The notes: generated by a model from the letters alone, not told the origin. Shown: positions 32,449 to 44,689, counted from the stretch's first letter. The stretch: DNA of 64,000 nucleotides from Hysterangium stoloniferum (GCA_015178975.1 WHVD01000009.1:1364001-1428000); one strand, 5' to 3'. A program made the numbers and translations.

Positions 32449-33215
32449 TTACCGTAGATTCCCCGCAATGATCTCATTATTACTTAAAGTAGCACTGGCA
32501 TGATAAAATGAGGTTGACGCTAGACCAGAGATTGCGCTTCTCCAGACAACGCCAGAGCACTTTGCTGTTTCGATCACCAGTTTCCACACTGACCTAACTT
32601 CCTGCTCGCTAGCCCCGTTCCTCATCGCACCTCGCAAATGCCACTCGGGTCTGTAGAGGTGTGTCGGAGGCGATTAAAGCAGTTATCATCACGAACGATG
32701 TTTCCACTATTGTTAAGACCTTACAAAAACGGTTTGTGTAGCCAGATGCAGAAAAGTACTCTGTGAGTGGGAAAGAATTTCACCGTCGGCCTTGCAAGCA
32801 AATGGAATATCTTCGGCATACCGGGATCAGGATATATATCCTTTAATAAATTTTGAACAAATTTCGAAGCGGTTCCATATGGCTTCGATAAGCTTGTCCG
32901 GTACGATTGATGTCTGTGATAGATGCAATGATATCACTTAAACTGTGTCCGAGTTTCATGACAGTAAGTGCCATTTGTGATTTTGACCGTCTTACCGTAA
33001 CGGGGTTATATCTCGAAGGCCATCGGGCATGACGTTGTGCAACAGAATGAGAACGTTAATAGCCCAAGTAGCACAGCCTATGTCAAAAATTTTCGAGTAT
33101 TAAGATAGGCAGAAATTCTGCGTACCTTTGGAGACCCAGATAACATTCCTGATTTAAATATTGCACCTTTAAGCTTCCGTGCAAAGGTTAAACGCTCATC
33201 GTGAGTGTTCGCACT
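32449..33215 (-). pseudogene. AhpD-like / carboxymuconolactone decarboxylase family, decayed
   Basis: The minus strand carries scattered exons of an AhpD-like fold protein. First comes FARKLKGAIFKSGML ending SPK before GTACGC (33126). Next is AINVLILLHNVMPDGLRDI before GTAAGA near 33000. Then come TSFVMITALIASDTPLQT and WHLRGAMRNGASEQEVRSV, followed by SGVVWRSAISG. The order matches fungal family members as recalled. The join between DTPLQT and WHLRGA needs a one-base shift, and the acceptor before AINVLI is not canonical, so the gene is dead. Members with the CxxC motif reduce peroxides; no such pair is visible here. Confidence 0.55.
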
Positions 33216-33620
33216 TCAGAGCATATTGAAATACGACTGGCGCCGCTTCAGGGTGGTGGATAAAACGATTTTAAATGAGAAAGGAATTCGTCAGTGGGTG
33301 GATTAGGCATTATTATCTCTTTAAAAAAAGATATCGAGCTTAATGAAGAGGTTGCGGGGTGCGAATCTTGTTGTGGAGTATCCATGACTAGAGGTCGCCA
33401 ACTGAGCAGCCTCAGGCTCCGCCCAGGATTGATGTTAATCGTCCAACTAGGAAATCTTTCCTAAATAGAGGTTAGTTCTTCTTTCTTGTCCCCCTTTTTC
33501 TTTTCGTTAGCCAGTCATTTAAAATAAATATTCGACCCCCGGATTCAAAATCAGACTGCCCCCGGCCAGATATCTTGATGTGACTGGTACGGGGATGCAA
33601 CACAGTCCGTCGAGGTTCAC
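33216..33620. other. No gene recognised
   Basis: Space between the AhpD-like relic and the rhodopsin-like relic, which diverge from it. No feature is seen. Confidence 0.35.
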
Positions 33621-35115
33621 ATGATTAGTGCGCAGCTTCTATCTGTCATATTACTGATTGGTTTGACGTGTTTGCCACGAGGTACTGTATCTTTACATTT
33701 CAGACGCTACATTCATAAATCCATGCCACAAAACTAGGGCTGTGTTGTTCAATAGGAGTTATGCTATTCACCATTACTAGTTAACGAGGGGCGTTTTTCA
33801 GTTCAGAGCTACGAGTCTTGAGTTGAGTTCGATAACGGGCCATATCGCTATCTTTGCAGGGCGGTCGAAGGATGTAATATATTATATCATTGATCACCTT
33901 CTCAACACCTTCGCCAAAACATCCTGTATATTGCAAGGATCAGATCCAAATACGCACGTCCCTTAAAAACACCTCCCTCTTGCGATCTCAAATATTCAAG
34001 AAGATGTTCGACATACACGACCAGCTTGTGCAGATGAAGAGTAATTATTAGCCATTTGATATTCATTCACGTTTTTAAGCGTTTCTGCAGTCACGAGCGT
34101 TGTTTGCTCAGTCGTCGCAATCGCGTCAACTATATATCGACTCATAATCCGGAGGGGTCACTATTGGGCTGACGATGTAAGCAACGGCATATTTTCCTTC
34201 TTGAATTTTTTATTAACCTTAATCAGACCTGCGCGTTGTTCTCCATGCTCGCGCTTTGCGTCCAAGTCGCTTCCGTATTCATGCATGTTCACAATCCTGG
34301 TATATTGCTATTAGTATATATCACTATTTATCTGCCATGCTAACTATGTAATAATAGCCGATGTATCCCGCTTGAATAGAGTCGCTGCATATTATATTTT
34401 GGCAGCGACCTTTTATGCTACAATAGGGTAAGATGAATCCTTTATCTTCTAACCACATAGCAAACGTGTGTTCTCGTAGGTCAGCCCGATTATCTATTTT
34501 ATTTTCCATGATCAGGCTAGACCACAGCGAAAATCGTAGAAGACGTCTCTTTTATGTTGCTGGTCTATATCTCCTCGTTGCTGTCATCTTAGAATCTCAA
34601 CTCTTTTGGGTATGTGAATTGGAACCGGGATGGAAGGATAAGCCAATTCCCCAATGTATACTCAATAAACAAGTTGTAATTTGACAATTGGTCTGTCAGT
34701 ACTTTTTGCACCAGAGTTTTTTATGTCCCGTATTGACGAACCCCCACCAGCGGATATCATTGCTGACCTAATTTCAATCACTGTGCCCCTTAAACTCCTG
34801 GCAGGTCTCCAGGATCAAAAGCTCCGGATTCGCTTGATTTTCATTTTTTTCCACTTCCATCGTAACTACAATCGTCTACCTCGTTCTTATTTCTGCACTA
34901 GTTGAAGTGTGTGCTCACCCTATGTTTTACCATCTCCACGTACGGCTGTCACGGTCATTATGACCACAATCACAGACAGTACCCAAACGATACCCGATTA
35001 TGAACACGAACATTCGACAGAAGCGGACGCAGACGAGGAGCAATCCATTTCTCAGGCGACGCATATGGACGGGCGTGAGGTGCGGGATTTTGATGATAGA
35101 GCGCACACTATTTAA
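33621..35115 (+). pseudogene. Fungal rhodopsin-like 7TM integral membrane protein, decayed
   Basis: Helices appear in order: an N-terminal MISAQLLSVILLIGLTCLP, then ALFSMLALCVQVASVFMHV, then AAYYILAATFYATIG. A GTAAGA...CGTAG intron (about 34430-34480) leads to SARLSILFSMIRLDHSE, LFYVAGLYLLVAVI and FWVCELEPGW. After a TGA at 34681 the frame continues with QLV, crosses a 55-nt intron to DIIADLISITVPLKLL and LRIRLIFIF. A one-base slip in a T run shifts the frame, and TSIVTTIVYLVLISALVE follows. A charged tail (MTTITDSTQTIPDYEHE) ends at 35115. The pattern fits the fungal rhodopsin-domain membrane proteins, possibly receptors. The stop, the slip and a deletion before LISALVE mark it as dead. Confidence 0.65.
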
Positions 35116-35126
35116 TGTTCCAGATT

Positions 35127-35368
35127 TGTAATCCCGTCATCAATTGGGATCACTGGCGGTCACACGAGTTGACAGGACCACGGTGTATTGTCCAGAACAA
35201 GACAGGATACAGGCAAGTGCAGCGTACGGTAAGGAAAGAGAAGGAAAACTACCTAGGCTTTATATGCTGTGATCACATGGTAGAACAAAGGGAGTGGAAC
35301 AAAAGGACAATGAGAACAAAGGAGTGGAACAAAAGGACAATGAGTAAGACTGGGGCGCCAGGCTTACA
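35127..35368. mobile_element. Solo LTR of the gag-only element family
   Basis: 242 bp, TGTAATCCCGTC...GGCTTACA, flanked by the perfect duplication AGATT (35122-35126 and 35369-35373). It inserted 12 bp after the stop of the rhodopsin-like relic. Confidence 0.9.
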
Positions 35369-35723
35369 AGATTCGTCTTTCCCACGCATTAGTGTATACT
35401 CCCTTTAGGCTGTGCATATGTATATGTCTGTAATGTTATTGTATAAGTATGTTACGCTTAGTCCCAAGGTTCAATGGTAGTCTTACATGTTTCGCGATGG
35501 ATAAACTGCAAGGTCGGAAACCCAACCACAATCAGGCTCCAGGACAGTATTACGGAGAATGGACGACTCTAACAGAATCCCAAGCATCAGGGTAACATAA
35601 ACAGAACTAGAGCAGCTGTTTAGAGTTTGAGATGGATCAATCACGTTGTGAACACTAGGTTGTCAGCCTCCATTGTGCGCAGGGATAAAATGTACGAGTC
35701 ACATGATACATAGGATGGCTAAA

Positions 35724-35886
35724 TGTAAGCCTGGTGCGCCCCAGTGGATTGGTTACTTATGTAAACATCCTGTTTTTCCCGCTGCCCAGCCATGTATACT
35801 GTTCGTTAGTTCGTCGAGCAATACACCGTGGTCCTATCAACCCATTTGACCTGGACCCAGTGAGCCTACTTGACGACAGGGTTTCA
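35724..35886. repeat. Diverged inverted LTR of the gag-only family
   Basis: Begins TGTAAGCCTGG and contains CAATACACCGTGGTCCT, the reverse complement of the LTR at 35127-35368. Its centre is deleted or replaced, and no target duplication is found. Confidence 0.65.
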
Positions 35887-35889
35887 TCT

Positions 35890-35986
35890 CTAGTCATAAA
35901 CATATATTCATTTGGTGAGATTCCAATGGGTAAGAGCAGGATTAGATGGATACTGAGATAGTTTATTGACCAAATAGGCGATATCA
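35890..35986. repeat. 97-bp LTR-like fragment, copy 1
   Basis: Near-identical to 50461-50557 (CATTTGGTGA, GGGTAAGAGCAGGATTAGAT). On the minus strand it resembles the end of a copia LTR. Confidence 0.65.
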
Positions 35987-35999
35987 ATGTTAAATTTGC

Positions 36000-37790
36000 T
36001 GATGAAACACACCTTTTTATAGGGGGAGTCCACCAATTATTGCAACTTTTCATATGAAGATGCTAATTGTGGACCATGCATTTGGAGGTTAATGTGTGTC
36101 AGAACCACTAATAAATGGGTGAACTGCCCCTAGGAAAAGGGTGGTTTCATCACCAATTCCAACACTAACCTACTCCCGATCTGATGTGAGACTACAAGAG
36201 TACTCCGGGACGACTTGAAATTGTTACGGATGAATGTGTATTGACAAGAAATAAATGTCCAACCGTATGACCTACCACCCGAGTCGAAGATGCTCACGTA
36301 TTTATCATGAGGAGTGAGTAAACATTGTAGTGGGAATCGCATTTGTTGGGCAAACCTGAAGCTCGGACTTTCTCACTGGCGATAGTAGTATACCTGAACA
36401 ATTTTCGAACCATCACAGCACGAGGTGGTCGCTTATGATTGAGGCAGATGAAAAATAGCGATTCCGCCAGCTACTCTTTCTATGTCGGAAAAATCCGAAA
36501 CCTTCAATCGTGAACACGCCGATCAGACGCTCAGGTACCGATCACCCAGATTTGGTCGCAAGCAGGGAGCCGGCTTCTGACTAATCCCGTCCAAGCTTGG
36601 ACAGCCCACCTCAGCTGGGCAATAAAAAGGTCGTCCCGCTGGTTGATTAGTTATTACCTTATTTGTTAGTTTTGGGAATTCGGGTAAGCGAGGACTCGAA
36701 CCATACCGGGATTAGTAAGCAGTTACTGGGCTATATAAGGATGATTCATGTATTATAGTACTCAGACAAACGGAAAGTTATACGGTCTAGGAACAGCACC
36801 ACCGAAAAATTAACATTTTTTGCCCGCCCAGGCCGAAAACGTGGTAAATTGGAGATTTCTTGAATACGGGAATTGCAAGCGCCACTAACAAAGCCTAGTA
36901 ATACAGCATACTTCGGTCTTACACTTAAACCTCAAGACCTATATCACCACATGCTTCTTTTAGCCCAAATCACCATCATCAACTGGGTCACCTATTATAC
37001 AATAATAACAAATATATCATTGACAACGACCCCCCGCTTGGTCCTATGATCACACTGTGAACCAGTATATTTGCTAGTACGTTGTTAGAGTAATACAAGG
37101 ATGCATTATCTCACCAGCTAAATTATATATATTAATATTATACTCATCAATGAATTGACGTTGAGTTTAGACTGTGACGGCGCGATCAGTTCCGCCCCCA
37201 TCCCCCCCATGATATCACCCCTTGGCTTCCCTTTGGATTTCTCTGCCCCCCTTTCCCACTTTCAGCCAACACCACTTCCTCAGTAAACGAGCGATAAACC
37301 TTTACGTGAAACAACAGAGTTTGACGAGGAAAACCGCACTTAACCACAAGTATGAGTGTTGGAGTAGGTATATAGTAGAACGGTCTTAGATATGTTTAGT
37401 TGAGAAGAACTGGGGTAAAGTGAGGGGTACGGAGATCACGTGTTCGAATAAACAGGATGGGTGCACGATGAGCAGAAGGAACCAGAAGACCAAGAGGCAA
37501 TGTGGGGACTGGTTTATTACATAATTTCACAGCACCTGCTTGTAATGAAAAAAAATGAAAAAGGAAGATCAAAGTCGAAGGCGACAGATATAAGAATAAC
37601 TCACTCCCTTAAAAGGATCGTAGAAGAACTCATAATTTCTCAGTTGCCTTTCATCTCCGGACGTCAAGCCAGGGCCAACCTCCAGCCAAACGATTAATGT
37701 GTCAACTCAACCCAAGAACCGTACTTCACCACCAGTCATCATGAATCGCTTTTCGTGTTGGTTGGTTTTGGGGGCTTGGAGGTAAGGCTG
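36000..37790. other. No gene recognised
   Basis: Mostly unique AT-rich sequence. It contains a perfect 14-bp palindrome GTCCAAGCTTGGAC at 36589-36602 inside CTAATC...GATTAG (36581-36650). A frame at 37461-37697 is open but unrecognised. Confidence 0.4.
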
Positions 37791-38350
37791 TGGTTGCCCC
37801 TAGGGTCCCAACCATAAACGTTCCCATCCCACTATGAGCCGTCATATCGGGATACGCCGGGTATGTTTTCGGTCACCAGCAGGGAGGATAGGACGAAAGA
37901 CAATGGCCCAGGGGGCATTAGACCTCCAGAAAGGCACAGTGGCAAGTACAAGGGAATTGGAGATGGGGAATAACGGGTTGATTTCCGTTCTTGTACAGAC
38001 TTTTCATGTTCTCTGTCTTCTCTCGTTATTCTTGACCACAACTCTAACCAAAGACGGTCGCTGCTTTGTTGTCCTGTAAAGAAGACGAAGCGAAGCGAGG
38101 CGTTAGTCAACCCAATTAAAGCCAACGATGAAAAAAAAGGCATCAATCTTCTCGACAGCTTTCGCACGATGATTTTATACGGTAACAGACTATCTCTTTC
38201 CACTCTTCGAATCATTGATTGGTCCGCACCGGACTGTCGTTGTGGCCTGCAGCGGGTGCTCCCCACCGGAATGAAAAGACGCTCTGGGTCCCGCTTTGTA
38301 TGCGCAGTCGAAACGAGCCCATGAAGGCCTTAGCGGCCGACGTAAAAACA
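37790..38350 (+). pseudogene. Segment P, copy 1 (unknown gene)
   Basis: Plus-strand paralogue of 43376-43870. The shared frame reads HYEPSYRDTPGMFSVTSRED and SGKYK; further on, PVKKTKRSEALVNPIKAND aligns with copy 2. Two stops break the first frame here. Copy 2 shows that the part after the hydrophobic stretch continues as TVTDGLGPAF. It starts duplication unit 1 (order P, S, X, D). I do not recognise the protein. Confidence 0.4.
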
Positions 38351-38630
38351 CTAATCGTGACGGGCGAGACGAAAGAGAAAGGTGTAGAGTAAATTGAAAG
38401 GTGTAGAGTAAATTGAAAACCACAGGAAGGTACAGTAGCCAGTGAAGCGGTGCGGAAAGGGACAATGGGGTGATTTCCAGTTCGTGTACAGGCACCTTTT
38501 GCACTTTGGCTTTTCTTTTTCTTTTTTAGCCCGGGTCGTAGCCAAACACACCGGGAAAAGCCCTTGCTCCAAAATTTTTTGGGATCCTCAGTAGAGGCTT
38601 AGTTTATATAAACGCCGCCAATCTCTCATC

Positions 38631-38665
38631 GGATCCTTAACCGATTTAAAGTCGGTTAAGGATCC
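38631..38665. other. Perfect hairpin, 14-bp arms
   Basis: GGATCCTTAACCGA and its reverse complement flank a 7-nt loop. A degenerate second version (GGATCCTTAAAAGATCC, then AACCGAGTTAAAATCGGTT) follows at 38703-38745. Confidence 0.8.
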
Positions 38666-38749
38666 AACATGTGATTGGCGGGTTTAGAATCCAACGAACT
38701 TTTGGATCCTTAAAAGATCCATAACCGAGTTAAAATCGGTTAACCCAGG

Positions 38750-40225
38750 GTTACTTGCGAGCTAACTGATCGCGCTTGTACGTCGAGTTACAACAGGCTC
38801 CATCGGTTGTAACGGCGTACGTGGTGACGGAATGAATAACGCCTTGAATGTCGATGGAGCTGATTGCTTTGGCGCTTGAGGAGAGGGTGCAGGATCCTGA
38901 TGCGGAAGCTTACCGTCCCATTCAGGGGAAGTGGGGAGCGAGAGAGCTTCTAGTTGTCAACACCCATGGGCGGTTGTGGCAACTGTGATGCTTCCTCTGG
39001 ATATTCGAGGTAAATTTTTTGCCCGTACCCTCTTGTCTTGTTGCATCTGTTGCATCTTCCTTCTCTTTCTCATTCTTCTTCTCTGGACTTTACGCGGGTT
39101 TCGACGAGACATGCTGGTTAAACGTTAAACGAAAGAGCTTCTGATACGTTGTCAACTATGAGCAGATGCTGCGACTGCGACGTGACTTTTGAATATTCGA
39201 GTTGAACGGTATTCTCCCACGTTCCTGGTTCTTCTTCTCCTTCTCTGGGCTTTTCGCGGATGTCTGTCACCATGGTTCTGGCCATATTCCTGTGGACATG
39301 GTAGGAAGATTAGGAAAACCCATGTATCCCATGAGTTCGTGCGTCTGGGTGTGTCAGCGCTGTCGGACATGTTGGGCCATCACCGGAGGATTATTTAGGT
39401 TGACCGTAAGATGACTTTTAGGTCACCGAAGTAATGATTGAGGACGTCTTCAGAATAATCGCGATAGTCTTGTTCGGCCGTCAAGGTGCAGTGTTTGGCA
39501 GGTTGGGCTTTGAGCATGGCCTCACCTCGTCAATATGCCCGAAGGCGACACTCGACAAGACTTGACCATGTACAGAAATAAAGAAAAAATGCTGGTCAGT
39601 TGCAATAGCATGGATTCAACTCGTCAACCAAATGGCACAGCCTGCGAGTCGGTGACTCCCCTGTCGGCAGGGAACTGGAGGCTGCCAGCGCCTGCGCAGA
39701 TCTGAGCCGACAGCTATCTGTACAGGCTTTATCATGCTGCGTGACCGTTGTGGCAGGCTGTGTGACCTTGCAGAGCCGTCAGCCTGATCCCTGGATGCCC
39801 CAGACACGATCATTCGGCTGGCTCATGACTTGAGCAGCGGGACTCGGGGACGCTGGCACCTCCCAACACGGCTGATCAGGATTTTCGGTTTTTCGCAACA
39901 CTTCTGCCGAACCGTGCCTCCCATCTCTCCGCATACCAGCACCGTTCTCCACGCAGACCTTGTGAGTATCAATTTACCCGTAAGTGATAGATCGTTATAT
40001 AATCCTTTATGAATTTGAAAGGTTTATTCCCCAACGGAACGCTCAATTATCTAAGGGTGCTTACTGTTAAATAACAGGTGTAATAAGGCAAAGTTCCAAG
40101 TCATAGGGGTAGCAATATTAAAGCATCGTTTGAACACTTTAAGCAATGAGGAAACCATCCTTCGGAGATGATACTTTGCGTTTCTCTTTAAAGAATCTCA
40201 AGCTAGGTCCATCATCATTTTAATG
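38750..40225 (+). repeat. Segment S, copy 1
   Basis: Repeated at 44690-45730 and 51845-53330. In all three copies the plus strand keeps a frame with HPW.V..TVMLPLDI followed by a Cys- and Leu-rich hydrophobic stretch (38931-39128 here), and a short MSRCCDCD frame near 39158. VCQRCRTCW (near 39350) is kept in copies 1 and 3. These hint at a small Cys-rich or membrane protein gene, but I could not resolve exons. It lies head-to-head in space with the X gene that ends at 40236. Confidence 0.6.
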
Positions 40226-40235
40226 AATAATTACG

Positions 40236-42142
40236 TTAGTCATATGGAACGGTCCGTCCGTGCTTCTTCAAGAGGGATAAGTAGTTTGTGTTGGAACTTG
40301 GGCAGACCCCTACAAATGGAGTCGCAAGCAGACAGAGGAGTGAATGGACTTCGTCCATCAAAACATTCAACCTCCTCGCCAAATTCTCCTCCTCAGGCAT
40401 ATAGACAACCCTCTCAGAAAAGGCCAGGAGGACAGGGATTGGGTTATCCTCTCGCACTGCCATACAGGCAATTTCGGGTTCTGGAGATTGTGAAATTAAC
40501 GACGATGAGCCCCTTATTAGCATCCTGGCCCCATCAAACACTAAAGTGTCTGATTTTGCGCCCTGAATTAGTATTCTGATAGCCGAATAACTTTGAGACG
40601 ACAGGTCGGCGATGGTGTAGCTGTGGACTCACTGCAGCATTTTAACCCCGATGGAAACAATGATATTGATTCGATCAATGTTTTCTGCCAGCAATGTGCC
40701 ATCCTTAAATAATCCATCGAGTTCATTTATAATGCATTTATAAGTGATATAGCGAGAAGGGTCAGCACGTGCAAATGAATCGATCTTCGTCTGTAAAAGG
40801 TCAAGCGCGATATCCAATAGAGTTCCATAAATGCTGCGGAGCCAATGATCCTGTGTGAAACAGCAGGAGAAAATAGATATTTGCGGGTAAATCAGTTCCA
40901 GGTGTCCAGGTTGGGTTCGATCGTATCTGCATATTTCTCATTTAGGCCATTCTCCAAATACAGCAACGGTAAAACGTACGACCTCATCCAGAATCTGAAA
41001 TAATTTTTGATGACATTGAAGTCCTTATGTGACAAGCGCTGTGCATCTTGCACCCCCTGAATAATAAAGGAGAAACAGTGAGTAATAATAGAATATCGTA
41101 AAGTGGTGAGGGTGGCAGCCGACGGGGCACAGAGGTATTCGCTAAGGTGTGATATGAATTTCGAGGCGACAGCATAGCAGTCCCCAGGAAGTTGTGACCC
41201 GACCAGGGCAGTGTAGAGCATAGGAACCATTTTAGCTGATTCATCCTCAATATACGCCATGAAATCGATTACATTCGCCATATCTACTATAACTCTGCCG
41301 GTTTTTGCTTCTTCATTACTACCAAACCGGGATCTAAAGGCTCTATGCGTCTTCATGAGAAGCCACTTCGCCCGATATCGTATTTTATGCGGGTAAGATG
41401 GTCTTCATTACCATGATTTCAGCATGAATTAATGGATTTCATCAGAAGAGGACATGCCTCAAGAGATCCACCCCCTCTGTAATGATTTTGCTCAATTGCC
41501 GCACAGTTAGCTGTTTATTGAGCAGTCTCGTCGCTATTTCATCGGGCGTGAATACGAGCGTTTGGGCAACTCTTTGGTACTCCTCCACACGCCTTGTGTT
41601 GAAGAAGCACTTTCCACCCAAAATGGATATCTTGGTGCCGTACAGTAGTTTCGTCCCTATCCGCTCTAATGCCAAACCACAAAAGTAACCGGGGCCGACT
41701 TCGACTTGCGTTGGATGACGAATAACGGGCGCGAACCACATAGTCATTGCATCTCTTTCAAAGTCGGACATGCCTTCCTCAATCCCTGATGAATCCAGTA
41801 AGCCTTGAGGCGGTTCTATGCAAGCTGCAAAACCACGGCACTAAACGAACAAAAAAAAGTCCGACACATTGAAGTCAATCCTCGAAACAAATATTAACAT
41901 ACAATTTGCTGAACCCATGAATCAAGCGCGTCCTTGTTGATCGGTACATGATCGTCACGACCTGGTCTGTGGTAACAGAGGCCGTGACTGTCTCTATTAC
42001 ACGCCCATAGTCTCTGGAGTATATCCTGAAAATGACTTTCGAGGACTGCGATCCGTTGAGATTCGAGGGCAGCAGGCGAGAACAATGGGGGTAGCTCTTC
42101 GACATGGTCACGGTGACTAGGTACCACCTCGTGGTTAGACAT
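40236..42142 (-). CDS. Five-exon gene of the unrecognised X family (X1)
   Basis: Minus-strand exons 42142-41903, 41840-41458, 41342-40980, 40926-40633 and 40575-40236 join to 539 residues without a stop. The intron phases are 0,2,2,2, exactly as in X0. Introns 1, 3 and 4 are GT-AG; intron 2 starts with GC (GCATGT). Key points are VEELPPLFSPAALES in exon 1, GPGYFCGLALERIGTKLLYG in exon 2, and KNYFRFWM at the end of exon 3. Exon 4 has DHWLRSIYGTLLDIALDLL and exon 5 has EIACMAVREDNPIPVL. The C-terminus (NTNYLSLLKKHG) is longer than in X0. No known domain is seen; predicted soluble. It is part of duplication unit 1 and probably functional at sequence level. Confidence 0.72.
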
Positions 42143-42454
42143 GGGACACGTGAGATATAGCCAAGAAGTGAGTCACAAAAATGGCAAGATAGTCGTTGAC
42201 AAGATTCATCAGGCGTCTTCTAATTTTGTGAGACACCGCTTTCAAATTGCGAATTAAGTCTACTAAGTGACTGGAAGAGGCCCGGCATCCAAAGGTACTG
42301 TTAGCCGAGATGAGCTTTCATCGCCGAGAGTCAAAACAACTGTAAATGCAAAAAATAATAAATAAATTATAATAAATAAACTGAAAAAGAAAAAGGCTGT
42401 TTAAGTATGTACAACACGGGTCTGTTCTCTTCATCTGAAGATTTCCGTGCGTAT
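42143..42454. other. No gene recognised
   Basis: Region upstream of X1, so any X1 promoter lies here. No TATA box stands out. Confidence 0.35.
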
Positions 42455-42990
42455 CGACAAGGGACTTTGAACTTCGCGTCACGCAAACATCAGTAAGGGA
42501 ACCTTTTCTTTCTATCCTTCTGCCGACGTACCGAGTCGTGCGGCCGAGTTAAACTCCGCCATCCTCCGGCTCTTTCACTTATGAATAAATAAATAGAATG
42601 GGCTATAATTCCATTCAAAGTAATGACAGCAAAGGAGGAGTATGAACGTTTATGATGAACCCACATGAAAAGTAATTACGCCGGTATCTTGACTGGAAGC
42701 CCACCCTCTGTTGTTTATTAAATTGGCCTTCTTAGAACTTTTCCACATATTTCATTTACACGGATACCATGATCTGAGCGACTTCAATTATGTCATGTTT
42801 TCAGGAAAATCCTTATACCCCTTTTCTTCCATAGTTATCACTATCCATATTTTCCATATTATCATGACCCACGTTTCTCACAGTATCACTACCCATATCT
42901 CTCACATGATCATTGTTCCTATCACCTGTCGTAACAGTCCCACAGATGGGCATGGGCTCCGCCGGCTCCACCTCCACGCACCTCCACCCT
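42455..42990. repeat. Segment D, copy 1
   Basis: Matches 49485-49998 in direct orientation, including GGAGGAGTA and ACCCATATCTCTCACAT blocks. No coding function is recognised. Confidence 0.7.
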
Positions 42991-43375
42991 CCCCGGTCTG
43001 TCCAGTAGTCTACTGGGACATTATTTCCTGGAATATACTTTTATCTCAAACAGAAAAAAACAACATTCGTGACTAGTGGATACTTATTACTCATGTTATA
43101 CGTAACATGGACAATCCGCGAAGAAACAAGAAAATACCCATCAGAGATGACAATCATTTGGCATGTATTCGCGCACAACTCTATATCTTTCCTTTCTAGA
43201 GATAGATGTAATGGGGAATCACCCTCTTCAGACAAACATTCTTTTCCGCAAGAGCCCATCCATTGCACTCAGATACAAACTATGTGAGCTATACAACTCA
43301 ATTCATTGGAAGATGTAGAGTGTGGCTCATTTTCCAGCACCCTAAATAAATAAAATGAGGGAACACACCCCCGCC
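42991..43375. other. No gene recognised
   Basis: Junction between duplication units 1 and 2. Nothing is recognised. Confidence 0.35.
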
Positions 43376-43870
43376 ATTGCCTCTAGTGTCCCGACCATAC
43401 ACCTTCCCACCCCATTACGAGCCGTCCTATCGACATACGCCCGCTATGTTTTCGGCCACCAGGAGGGAGAGTGTGACGGAAGGAAATGGCGCCGGGGTGG
43501 TATTAGACCCTCGAAACGCCAGTGGCAAGTACAGAATTGAAGATGGTGGATCATGGGTTGATCTTACGTTCTTGTTCAGACTTTTCATGTTCCATTTCTT
43601 CTTTCATTCTCTTTGATTATCCTGTTAAGAAAGCGAAACGAAGGGAGGCATTAGTGAACTCGATTAAAGCCAAAGATGAAAAAAAAACCATCGATCGATT
43701 CTTCGCACGCACTGCCATCAAGTTCAACGTCTTTCACATAGAACTCATCTTCTTGACAGCTATCACAGCACTATTTTCTACGGTAACAGACGGACTGGGT
43801 CCCGCTTTTTATGCACAGGCGAAACTAGCTCATGTAGGTCTTAGCCGACAAGATACAAATACTGTGTGAT
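43376..43870 (+). pseudogene. Segment P, copy 2 (unknown gene)
   Basis: Best preserved P copy. The frame from 43377 reads RPYTFPPHYEPSYRHTPAMF, then NASGKYRIEDGGSWVDL and a hydrophobic run to 43614. A second overlapping frame (43522-43869) carries YPVKKAKRREALVNSIKAKD, then IELIFLTAITALF and TVTDGLGPAFYAQAKLAHVG. The change of frame may be an intron or an indel. The mix of hydrophobic and basic parts suggests a membrane protein. Family unknown. A further fragment of it (VNKTRRRSEALRNPIK) lies at 44350-44425 after the solo LTR. Confidence 0.4.
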
Positions 43871-43912
43871 GGAGCAAACGATGTTGTTGTGACAAAAACC
43901 GGTAATGCTCAT

Positions 43913-44120
43913 TGTTAACTTTTCGGCGAAAATATGACAAGACCTATAGAGGACAAGCGCAATACTGTCTGAGTGATATTGTTGGTTATAAACGCATAGG
44001 AGGGTCTCATGCGTAACTACGGGATTATATACTCAGAAACAAGAGCGGTACTGAGTGTGGGTAACAATGACCCCAGTCACTATCCGACTCCGGCTGCTCG
44101 TCTTACCCAAAAATCTAACA
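43913..44120. mobile_element. Solo LTR, 206 bp family, copy 3
   Basis: TGTTAACTTTTC...ATCTAACA, 208 bp, with the perfect duplication CTCAT at 43908-43912 and 44121-44125. Confidence 0.9.
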
Positions 44121-44329
44121 CTCATACCCTAAACGCGGGAACACTGCCAGATCGTATATCGGACTAGACCACCCGGATATATTTTGCCTTTTATCGTACG
44201 AGCGCATTTTTCACACACGCGTCTATATATATGCGATGCTATGGAGTGCAACCTCAGTCGTTTCCTTACAGCCCCACTAGGCAGCGACTGAGTCTTGGGC
44301 ATCCGCTACCCCTTTTCTGTTCTAGCTCG

Positions 44330-44580
44330 TCCAATTTTGTCAGTTGTGCCGTCTTTCATTGTCCTGTAAATAAAACGAGGAGAAGAAGTGAAGCATTACG
44401 CAACCCGATCAAAGGCAAACCATGAAGGCAAAATATCCATCGACTTGGCGCACCTACTTGTGAACTCCGAAATCAAGCTCGGCCTCTTGCACTTTTACTT
44501 CATTTCCTTCCCATTCACATTCAATATCCTCTTTTTTGTCACGCTCGTTGCATTATGAATAGGCTCCATCTTTGACAACG
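44330..44580 (+). pseudogene. Segment P-like fragment
   Basis: Carries NKTRRRSEALRNPIKGK and, further on, LHFYFISFPFTFNILFFVTL, aligned in order with the second half of segment P. It is broken at both ends and lies between the solo LTR and segment S copy 2. Confidence 0.4.
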
Positions 44581-44689
44581 TCCTCCTACTCTCCCAACTT
44601 CCCTACATCCCCAAACCCAAACCTGTCCCTTCAAAATCCGCGATGATGTCTATTTCCACGAACCTCGTCGAGAAATCACTGACCCGGTG

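Noticed and set aside
36680-36710. tRNA-like GGTTCGAGTCC on the minus strand
   Set aside because: The T-arm stem does not pair and no matching acceptor or anticodon arm is found upstream.
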